Assembly: GCA_025094145.1 (NCBI GenBank)
Contig: JALLLS010000087.1
Span: forward strand, 1 to 64,000
Origin: Spinellus fusiger
Lineage: Eukaryota; Mucoromycota; Mucoromycetes; Mucorales; Phycomycetaceae
Direction of reading: 5' to 3'
DNA length: 64,000 nt
The number at the start of each line of letters is the position of its first letter. The stretch's first letter is position 1. Positions 22,602 to 32,459 of the stretch are shown piece after piece. A program made the translations under genes and the position numbers. The notes beneath the pieces were generated by a model. The model was not told where the DNA came from. It ran no database searches and saw only the letters and a list, made by a program, of their open reading frames with translations.

Positions 22602-24431
22602 TTATGGACAAAGTTTATGAGTGAGCTTAATATAACCATGCAATGTAAGGCATTCAATGTAGGCCTCGATAAAGTGACCGTAGGGATGCTGCCTCCGTGA
22701 TATATCCTCCTAGACATATCATAGACATGAGTTTAGCTTATATTACTTGCACACTCCCAGTCACCTACCTTGTAATATTGATGTTTCTGTCCTTGCTGTC
22801 CCATGCACTCGTACAGCTGTAATGACTCATCCTGTGTTTTCAGCCACTTGTCTATCAATTCGTACCTGGTCCAGTGTCTTAATGCCTTGAGCTCTTGTAA
22901 TATAGTGGTTTTTTCTTCTCTTGGCAAATCATCCAAAGAAGTACAGTAGCCTAATTCTTGGGAGACTGATTTTCCATAACGATTCATGTCCTGTTATACA
23001 GTAGAGTAGAGTAGAGTAGAGTAGAGTAGGATAGAGTAGGATAGAGTAGGATAGAGTAGGATAGAGTAGGATAGAATCCAAGTCCATTGGGCGGTTTAAT
23101 TTCAGGTACATGATGAACCAGCGGTAATGACTTACATGTTGCATACTGTGTTTATACTCTTCCTCCCATTGAGATACTTGCATCTGAACTCTCCAAGCAG
23201 AGTAGTGTGTGTCCAACTGCTGCTCTATGGCCTGTTTCATACACTGATGCACCACCAAATGGCGTTGATAAGTGCGTCGCCTGTCTTCAATGACAGACCA
23301 AGCAGTAAAAGGAATGTGGTGTCTTTGTAGTCTATCTCATCCCAGCAATCTATTAGAATGCAATACAGCAGAGGTGGAGCAGATCCCTCTTGATGACCAT
23401 AACGCCCTATCTCTTTCTCCCTTCTTCTTCCCTAAAGAATAGGCATCCTCACTGAATACTTACATATCACTTTTACACTTGAGCTCTTGACTCACTACTG
23501 TAAACCAGCTGCTTTCTGTGCATGGTGCTAAGTAAAACAGAGCAGAGAAAGAAGAAAAAAAAAGATCAACCATGCATGCATGATTATTCTATAGTACCTA
23601 ATCGCAAAGGACTCTTTTTAAACCCATCAAGCTCCCATAAGAACCCATCATAATGAATGTAGCTGATGACATGGTAGTGTGTCTTGGCATGGTAGGGTCT
23701 TGCTCTGTCTCTTTCAGTATTTCACCAACCACTGAACATACTTACTTTGATATGGTATTATGGATGTTTCTTAGAGTGCTGCTGTTGGCAATACGCATGC
23801 CTTTGATCTTTGGAAAGAAGAGTCTCCATGGTTAAGTATAAGCGATTCCTATTGCCATAGTAGCCCATCGCCAACAGTAGTGTCTTACCCAAGGAGTGCA
23901 GTCTCGAGTTGTGTTTTTATGCTCGGTCAATAAGGAACCCATCTCCAGCCGATGACTACAGTTCAATAACACGCTTAACAATGCATCCATTGCATAGGCA
24001 TTAGGGGACACCTGCAAGCTATAAGCTAACCAAGGGAGATGGAAAGTGGCATTGGCCTGCATCTTACCTGATTTGAGAAATAGAGGTCGCTGTTGAAAGA
24101 ATTCTCGCCGTGGAGTGTTGTGGGTGTGTGGCGAAGAAAGAGAAGAATGCCATAGACTGGCCTAGAGTGTGTTTATGACACATCTCAGTGCTTGTAGAAG
24201 AAGATTGGAAGGAAGAAATAGACGCACTACCTCTGTTCTCGAATACAGTCCTGGTTCGTAGGGTGCTCCAGTGGTTCTACTTGAACACCCTGCACACCCA
24301 TAGAAAGACACAGCTGAGATAATGTGCCTATAAGAGAAGGAGACGTATAAGCACCTCATTCTCACTGCAACAGGCGTCTACTTGCATGCGTCTGGGTTCA
24401 TGAACGTCCACTGGTTGTTCTCACTCGTCAT
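22602..24431 (-). CDS. UCH37/UCHL5-family protein with the catalytic Cys replaced by Tyr
   Basis: Homologue of the proteasome- and INO80-linked deubiquitinase UCH37. It starts MTSENNQWTFMNPDAC at 24431. Spliced segments in order: LSQLCLSMGVQGVQVEPLE, RPVYGILLFLRHTP, DLYFSNQ (oxyanion Gln), VSPNAYAMDALLSVLLNCSH, IKGMRIANSSTLRNIHNTIS, THYHVISYIHYDGFLWELDG (active-site His and Asp), FTAWSVIEDRRRTYQRHL, and a C-terminal ULD-like tail KEDISRRQHPYGHFIEAYIE. UCH37 enzymes have NNACATQA at the active site; here the codon at 23994-23996 is TAT (Tyr). His, Asp, Gln and both UCH and tail regions remain and every exon joins in frame, so this looks like a conserved pseudo-enzyme. The first intron appears to be GC-AG (T/GCAAGT). 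The intron at about 22995-23075 holds a GAGTA/GGATA repeat. Confidence 0.85.
22995..23075. repeat. GTAGA/GGATA pentanucleotide repeat in a UCH37-like intron
   Basis: Tandem AGAGT units change into AGAGTAGGAT units. It lies between the exons ending SMQH and starting MNRYGKS. Confidence 0.9.
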
Positions 24432-24518
24432 TGAGTGTCTGCTTTTATAGATAGAAAAGAAGAAGAAAAGAAAGGAGAAAGAGAGAGAGAAAAAAAGAGA
24501 GAGAAAAGAGAGAGAAAA

Positions 24519-24600
24519 AACAAGGAATACAAGGAATACAGGGAATACAGGGAATACAGGGAATACAGGAAATATAGGGAATATAGGGAATACAGGGAAT
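24519..24600. repeat. GGGAATACA minisatellite
   Basis: About nine tandem copies of a 9-base unit GGGAATACA, with variants GGAATACAA and GGGAATATA. On the minus strand this makes an artefactual FPVFPVFP-type reading frame. Confidence 0.92.
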
Positions 24601-26599
24601 AAAAGAAGCGAAGAAACAAGGCTCTTTTCCTTGTTGTTTTGATGACGCATAAGAGCAGTGCAAAGAGGGCAAGAAATAAAGGGCACGGCATAAACGAAAG
24701 GGTGGGATGTCTGCAGGATAAGTCACAAAAGTCACTTTTTCTCTTGTTTTCTATTATGATGATTCTATTGATCTTTGCCTTGTCCCTTGTCCTGTCTTTC
24801 TTTACAGCTGGAAAACACACCGGAAGTTGCTTGTTTATGGAGATATTCTGTAGAGATAGGCATTTATCACCAAGGAATGAGATGACGATCTATAAGCTTC
24901 TTTTCTGTCTTCAAAATAAGATAAAGGTGAATCTATTTTATGTTTCCCCCTTATTTTAAGTGTGGGTTGTTATGTGAATGTGTACTCTACGCATGCGTAT
25001 GCTATAGATATCAGCACTTTATCAACAATAACCCCACTGATCTATAGAGAAGTTTATCGGACTGTGCTACAGTGTGAAGTATGAAAAGAGAGATAGCAAG
25101 ATAGATATGGGTCTGTTATTATCATTTGTATTATCATGACTATTTACCTGTACCTTCTTATCCATGATATCTTATCCTTTGATGCTGATAATGCTGCTGC
25201 TGATTCCTCATTGAATCTGCATCTCATTCTACTACTATTTACCGCTATTTTTGGTATATCATCCACAGCAGACAGCACGAACAGATCAGAAAGAAAGAAA
25301 ATAGACAACCAGAACAGACATGTAGGACAAGTAAAATTCATGCAATGCATTTGTACCTATTTAGGAGAATAAAAGTTACAAATGAATCAAGTGGTAACGG
25401 GATTATACAGTCCTACTACTGAAAAAGAGGTACAAAAGATGAGGTTTATTTTTAACTAGTAAAATAAAACAGTCCGAGAATAAAAGTAAGAATAATAACA
25501 ACCCTAGGAAGAGACAAAAAGACCCTATATAAAGAGAATAAAGAGAATAAAGAGAGAATAGAAAAGTACATACAATGGACATTGGTTCCTCCTTTTTTAC
25601 ACTGTTTAATAAAGAGTGGTGTGTTGACAAATGTTCATCAATGCAACCAGTCACCTCCCACTCATACAAATGACTATATTCTATTCTGTCTATATAATAG
25701 TATATAAAGCAAAGAATAAAATAGGCTTTACAGTGTAGTGTTGTTCATTGTAGATGTAGATTTGTAGATATGTATAAATATAAAGACACAATGGTGCCAT
25801 TGAGTGCACTATGAAAGAATAGAGTTGAATACTGTTGTTATATATAAATAGAAAGAAAGAATTGCTCATCTACAAAGGGTTGTTTATTCCTCTACCTTTA
25901 TGTAGGATCCCTTTTATACTTGATACCATAATAAATAGAGTAGATTCGAAGAATGTAAAAGTACAGCCTTCTCATGCCTGTCTGATCTAATCAAAAGTAT
26001 ATTCTATCTTCTAAGCACGAATAGAAGTAGATCGTATTGACTAAGTAGAGAAACAGATAAAAATAATAATAGTGTATTCAGCTACTAATAAGAGGAACAG
26101 TTATTGAGTGCAATTGAAAGTGTAAAAGATATAAAGCGATTTTTAATCACAAAGGAATGCACTTGTTTGTGCACTCTTTAGTGATATTTCTATATGTTAC
26201 TTGTCCATTGAAAAAAAAGGAATAATAGGGTGGTCTGTAGGGGATTGGAATTAAAATGAAAACTATTGGAGAACATATAGGCTTGCATTGTTCGTATTTA
26301 TAGTGCTATTTCTGTAATGACTACATTATTCACTATGGGATTTGATAGAGTAGGGCATTTGATTGTTTTGATGTTTTACTATTAAACCCCATCTCACGTT
26401 AAAGCTGTTCTTTGTCAGCCAAGTTGTGTCTTTTGTTAGCTCTATAACATATCTGATCATTCATCAAGTGATTATGAATAGAAATAGGTCCATATGTATT
26501 CTTAAACAACAGCCACCCTATATCTCCTAGTATGAGCAAGGTGCTAAAGGACACAATAAAACACACTTTATTATTCTTTAGATGGTATCGTCAATGGCT

Positions 26600-26730
26600 T
26601 CTTGTGTCCAAAGGTATTTTGGTTAGTGAACGTATGATTTACTCTGTTCTTTTGTATTCAAATTGTTTGTTATTCTTTTATACCTCTACTCTATTGTAAT
26701 GGTGACTAAAGATAAAATGACTTGTCAGAA
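26600..26730. repeat. Diverged repeat shared with 38.35-38.5 kb
   Basis: Shared order of words: TTTACTCTGTTCT/TTCACTCTGTTCT, CTTTTATACCTCTACTCTATT/CTTATACTTCTATTCTATT, AATGGTGACTA/AATGGTTGCTA, AAATGACTTG/AATAACTTG. No coding potential is seen. Confidence 0.5.
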
Positions 26731-29046
26731 ATCACCACCAAATATAGCACATATTAATACAGGCCGTTGTACTTTTATAATTTAAAAGATTTACTCGCTG
26801 CATTCAAATACACTACAGCTTATCATAAATGCTTCCTCCCAGACCATTGATTTTGTAGCTATTTTATTATATTATATTTTATTACAATTTGCTAACTGAT
26901 GACTTGTGCATTATTCATTAGCCAACGAAAAGGGGCGTATTCACCCTTCTTAAAAGGGGTTTTTATTATTATTATTATTTTAATAGTAATTATAGAGTTA
27001 GTATATTTAATCAAATGTAAAAAGGGATGTAAAGGATACATCTTGTTATTTATCCCAAGGTTCCATGGAGGCTTTTTCTATTCATATTTATTTATTATTC
27101 TACTTGATATATTCATGAGATGTAGGGGTGGATTCATAATCACTTATACTCCATTAGCCGATGGTGCTCTTTAGAATGAATTACCAGCCATCACTTATCA
27201 TTAACAAGTAACAAATGAGATCAAAGTGCCCCACTTTTATGTTCAGTTGTAGATCTACTCTTTCTACCTTGCCATGAAATAGAAAAGAGAAGAGTTCATG
27301 AGAGAGCATAATACCAGGGAATTATTGTTGTTGTTATAGCAACAGATATTATTATTATTATTATCTAATCAACAAATCCACTTGTGTACACATTTCTCAT
27401 GCATGTCTGTCAGACAATAGCCACCCATCCCTGGCAAAGACTCATCTCCTACCATTTGCCATTTTGTTTTCATGTTGTACATTCATCAGCATGTTAAAAG
27501 AGTCAATAGGCTAAGTATATCTATTTAAATATTAATATGGATATAAGTATTAATATGGATATAAATATGGATATAAATATTAATATGTATATAAGTATTA
27601 AGAGAGCCAACCATTCAGTTTAAACTACATTTATCAACAGTGATAAACATGACCTCAATATTAACTGTTTTTTATTTATTTATATTTTTATATATTTTAT
27701 ATTTTTACATTTTACTGTCTTGTGTTCCGTAGGGTTGAGTCAATGACTGTGTTGAGAGAGAATAGATCGATGAATGCGTCATTGATAGCAGAGACACAAG
27801 GTCTATTTTAAAGCCATTTGTTTTGCGCATAGACTGTGCACACAATGACTCTCTTGTACCACTACAATCATCTGCCAAAACAGATAAAGATTAGGTCTCT
27901 CTTCAGGGTCAAATATTCCAGTTTTTCCCTTTGACTGTTCTTATGACTGTGTTTTATCTCAGCTTCATTTTTGTTTTATATTTTTTATATATATTTTTTA
28001 TATGTATTTTTTATAAATATATTTTTACATTGGACATCCACCCCCAGTAGGATTAACATTCAGACACAGCAGAGTGAATAATAACATTATTGCTAGGGTA
28101 GTCCTTTTTTTTCTCTCTTTTTCTTAATTGTGCCCGAGGATTGGGATTCCATAAAGCATACACTTTATTTCTTAATGCTTCTTTGATGTAGAGATTAGAC
28201 AGGGAGAGAAGGAAGAAGTGTGGATTGAGGTGGAGTGGTCTTTTACTAGTACAAATGTATTCTAGTGCCAGAACAAGTAGGATGTGTTCTTTACCTACCT
28301 ATTCCCAGACATGGATAAATAAGCAATGAAGCAAGCCTAAATAAGAGCTAATAACAAAACAAGAGCTAATAGTAAAATAGAGAAATAGATTCACGTTGAT
28401 GGGTCGGGGGTTCATTCCAAAGTCATTGTTTTTTCATGGCCCGGACGGCTTTTTTTTTATATTCATTTATATTCATTTCTGATTTATTTATTTATATTTT
28501 TCATGGCCCTGACGGCCTTTTTATGTATTTTACTTGGCCCTGTTACGCGTGGCCCTTGTTTGGATGAAATTCATCCTTGCTTATCTCAGCACAAATACAC
28601 TACAGCTGACCTCTTCTCACTCACTTTCTTCATCTTTGGAGTTGTTTACCTTTTCCTTTCTATTCTTGTGGTTGCTTAACAGGCATGGATCAATAGAAAG
28701 AAGAAGAAAAAAGGCAAAAGGGCAAAGCACTGCCTTCTTCCTAATAAAGCAAGCCTGAACAAAAATAAGAAATTGCTTGTAGGACTGAAATTCAATTCTC
28801 ACATGAAGAAGGAGAAGAGGGAAATAAAATATTAAAAAAGAAAAGAAAAAAAAAGAAAAGAAAAAAAAAGATATTTTCATGTGTCACCTCCAATAAAGGT
28901 GACAGCATCACAGCCATTACTGGGGATTTGTGTATATAGCATGGCTCCCAAGAATCCTCTCTTTTTTTTCCTCTTATTGTTTTTTAATATTTCTTAAATT
29001 TCTTTTTCTCTTTCTTTCTTCCTTTCTCCCCTCTCTTCTTCTGACG

Positions 29047-31612
29047 ATGCTGTCTTCTAGCTCTTTCTTGAAGGCTGCCAAGGTAATCCCTACATTTGTG
29101 TTGTGACAGTGAGATTGAATCAGAAAGGGAATGCTGTTCTGTCTAGGCTGCTGCTCCAGCAATTAAGTCTTATGTGCCTGCACGTACCTATGCTCAGGCA
29201 GGTGCATGGGCCAGTCAAAAGGTGGCCATGTCCAACCTGGAGAAGGACAAGTTCATCAACTACCAAAGAATTGAAGACAATCTCAAGATTGTCCGTGACA
29301 GGTGATGATTTGCTCGTGTGTGTGTGTGTGTTGTATATCTATCTATTTAGATAGATAAATATATATCTAGATAGATAGATAAATAGACACGGGCAAGGAG
29401 AGAAACCAAGTGGCTAATCTCTTGTGGACTGGTTAGATTGGACCGCTCCTTGACTCTCTCTGAAAAGGTAGTCTATGGCCATTTGGATGATGCCGTCAAC
29501 CAGGACATTGTACGTGGACAGTCCTACCTCAAGTTGCGTCCTGACCGTGTTGCCTGCCAAGATGCCACTGCCCAGATGGCTCTCCTCCAGTTCATGTCTG
29601 CTGGTCTCCCCAGTGTGGCTGTCCCCTCCACTGTCCACTGTGACCACTTGATTGAGGCTGTGGTGGGTGGCCAGAAGGATTTGCAGCGTGCCATTGATAT
29701 CAACAAGGAGGTCTATGACTTCTTGGCCACATCCACAGCCAAGTACAACCTCGGCTTCTGGCGTCCCGGCTCTGGTATCATCCACCAGATCATCCTCGAG
29801 AACTACGCCTTCCCCGGTGGTCTTATGATTGGTACTGATTCCCACACACCCAATGCAGGTGGTCTTGGCATGGTGGCCATTGGTGTCGGTGGTGCTGATG
29901 CTGTCGATGTCATGGCCGACATTCCCTGGGAACTCAAGTGCCCCAAGGTCATTGGTGTGAAGCTGACTGGCAAGCTCAACCCCTGGGTCTCTCCCAAGGA
30001 CATCATCCTCAAGGTAGCTGGTATTCTCACCGTCAAGGGTGGTACTGGTGCTATTGTAGAGTACTTGGGCGAAGGCGTGGACTCCATCTCCTGCACTGGT
30101 ATGGCCACCATCTGTAACATGGGTGCTGAGATTGGTGCCACAACCTCCATCTTCCCCTTCAACGAGCGCATGGGTGACTACCTCCGTGCTACTCAGCGTG
30201 CTGACATTGCCAGCTACGCCAAGGCCTTCAACCACAACCTCCGTGCTGATAAGAATGCCAGCTACGACGAGATGATTGAAATCGACCTCAACACCCTCGA
30301 GCCCCACATCAACGGTCCCTTCACTCCTGATCTTGCTACTCCTCTGTCCAAGTTCAAAGACGCTGTCAAAGCCAACGACTGGCCCGCAGAGCTCAAGGTG
30401 GGATTGATCGGCTCCTGCACCAACTCCTCTTATGAAGACATGGCCCGTTCTGCTTCTCTGGTCCAGCAAGCCCTTGACCACGGTGTCAAGGTCAAGTCCA
30501 AGTTCACCATCACCCCTGGTTCTGAACAGATCCGTGCTACCATTGAGCGTGACGGCATCATGGATGTCCTGACAGAGAGTGGTGGTGTTGTCCTGGCCAA
30601 CGCCTGTGGTCCCTGCATTGGTCAGTGGGACCGCAAGGACATCAAGAAGGGCGACAAGAACTCCATCATCACCTCCTACAACCGCAACTTCACTGGCCGC
30701 AACGACGCCAACCCTGCCACCCACGCCTTTGTCGCCTCCCCTGAGATTGTCACTGCCTTGACCATTGCTGGTGACCTGACCTTCAACCCTCTCACTGACT
30801 CCTTGATCGATGCCAAGGGTAACCCCTACAAGCTGCAGCCTCCCAGCGGTGACCAGCTCCCTCCCCGTGGCTATGATGCTGGCGAAGACACCTACCAGGC
30901 CCCCCCCTCTGACCGCAGCCAAGTCAATGTCGCTGTTGAGCCCACCTCCAACCGTCTCCAGCTGCTCAAGCCCTTTAGCAAGTGGGATGGCAAAGACATC
31001 ACAGGCGTGCCCATCCTCATCAAGGTCAAGGGCAAATGTACCACAGACCACATCTCCATGGCCGGTCCTTGGCTCAAGTACCGTGGCCACTTGGACAACA
31101 TCTCCAACAACATGTTGATTGGTGCCCTGAACTCTGAAAACGGCCAAGTCAACCAGGTCAAGAACTGCTTCACAGGCAAGTACAATGGTGTCCCTGAAGT
31201 GGCCCGTGAGTACAAGGCCGACAGTGTGCGCTGGGTGGTCGTGGGTGACGAGAACTACGGTGAGGGATCTTCCCGTGAACACGCTGCTCTTGAACCCCGT
31301 TTCTTGAACGGTGCTGCCATTATCACCAAGTCCTTTGCCCGTATCCACGAAACCAACTTGAAGAAGCAGGGCATGTTGCCCTTGACATTCGCCAACCCTG
31401 CTGATTACGACAAGGTGCAGCCTGCAGACAAGGTTGACATTGTTGGATTGACAGATTTCCAGGAAGGAAAGCCTCTCACTCTTCGTCTCCACCACGCCGA
31501 GGGTACCTCTGAGGACATACAGTTGAACCACACCTTCAACCCTGGACAGATTGAATGGTTCAAGGCTGGTTCTGCTCTCAACTTGATGAGACAAAAAGCA
31601 GGTCTTGTTTAA
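29047..31612 (+). CDS. ACO1: Mitochondrial aconitase
   Basis: Aconitate hydratase of the citric acid cycle, a 4Fe-4S enzyme converting citrate to isocitrate. Three exons (29047-29082, 29147-29301 and 29437-31612) give 788 residues, the normal length. The N-terminus [12 protein letters not shown]...ARTYAQ is a presequence. Cluster ligands are visible: Cys in [12 protein letters not shown] and two in [11 protein letters not shown]. Substrate-site motifs include [26 protein letters not shown] and [14 protein letters not shown]. Codon use is strongly biased to C-ending codons (CTC, GCC, ACC, AAC), typical of a highly expressed gene. This bias leaves the antisense strand open for 726 codons, an artefact. 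The second intron holds GT and GATA repeats. Confidence 0.97.
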
Positions 31613-32252
31613 TGAAAGGACCCCTCCCCTCCTTTTTCTTTTCTTTTTGGTTCCTTCAGAAAGAAAAAAAGAAAAAGGTGAGAGAAAAGTGTGTGCGGTA
31701 TTTCAGTAGTGGTTCTTTTTTTTTCATTTTGTCTATTGTATATTTTGTAAAATAAAAGATGAAGTAAATAGGCAATAGAATCTACTTGACCTATTCAACT
31801 ATAGTCTATGAGTGTGTGTATATGTTTTTCATTCATTTCTGTTAATGGGATGTTTATTCTAATGTTTTATTCCATGAGGAAAGTGCATCAACAACTACTG
31901 TCCTTGTTCCAAGCTCACATCCATGCGTTGTCTTGGGGGTTTCTGTTCTGTTCCTACAGTAGGATTAAGATGCATATGTATAAGAATACATAGGATACAA
32001 GAGTCGTTATTATTGCAGATCTATCGACTCGGTTTCTGCTTGGAGTGCTTGTTGGCATCCTTTGTCTATGGAATATCCACGTTAAGAAGTATTAGTAGAA
32101 GTAGATTATGACTGGAAGGTAGAGCCATCTTTTCAATCCCACTTTCTTTTTCTTTTCATATTCACTTCAACTCCATGCTTGTCTCTGTGAGGCTGCTGTT
32201 GATATTGACATGAGGGATCTATAAAAGAGATGTATATCTATATATAAAAGAA

Positions 32253-32285
<33 letters not shown>

Positions 32286-32459
32286 TCTGTTTATTCTTGT
32301 TGGTTGCTATGAGAAGGGTGGGGATTGATAAAGAAGTGGCGTGGTGTGGCATTTGGTTGCTAAGGTATTTATTGCCTGTTATGCGTTCTCTCTGATCCAC
32401 CTATACTGTTCGCAAATGTCCTTGGTCTGTTTCCATCCAACCTCCTTTATGCTTCTTCC
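31613..32459. other. Convergent intergenic region, aconitase and Kex2-like gene
   Basis: T-rich aconitase 3' flank, then AT-rich sequence with a GA microsatellite at 32251-32283. Small ORFs have no motif. A short possible last exon of the protease gene near 32380-32400 cannot be excluded. Confidence 0.45.

Larger units (their letters stand above)
24432..29046. other. 4.6 kb AT-rich spacer without a supported gene
   Basis: It holds a GGGAATACA minisatellite (24519-24600), A/T microsatellites, and ATATAAATATTAATATGG tandem variants at about 27528-27600. Two GC-richer direct words, CATGGCCCGGACGGC at 28436 and CATGGCCCTGACGGC at 28501, sit in T-rich sequence. A repeat-like block at 26600-26730 resembles 38.35-38.5 kb. 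ORFs such as 26899-27174 and 24639-24959 have no motif and are low complexity. The right end is the aconitase promoter. Confidence 0.5.

Noticed and set aside
23340..23440. Reading frame with APPLLYCILIDCWDEI as part of the UCH37-like protein
   Set aside because: Alignment by eye to UCH37 favours FTAWSVIEDRRRTYQ in another frame; this stretch fits an intron ending GATGAGATAG.
24378..24735. FPVFPVFP or YSLYSLYS repeat proteins
   Set aside because: These are frames through the GGGAATACA minisatellite and purine tracts upstream of the UCH37-like gene; no non-repeat coding sequence supports them.
28405..28425. B-box-like GGTTCATTCC
   Set aside because: No partner A-box or cloverleaf could be drawn; no tRNA gene is supported.
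24960..28500. Possible CRISPR-like or clustered regular repeats in AT-rich spacer
   Set aside because: The repeats are tandem micro- and minisatellites without unique spacers, and the genome is eukaryotic.
29414..31594. A 726-codon open frame antisense to aconitase
   Set aside because: It mirrors the aconitase exon exactly, and its openness follows from the strong C-ending codon bias of a highly expressed gene. The translation has no recognisable domain.
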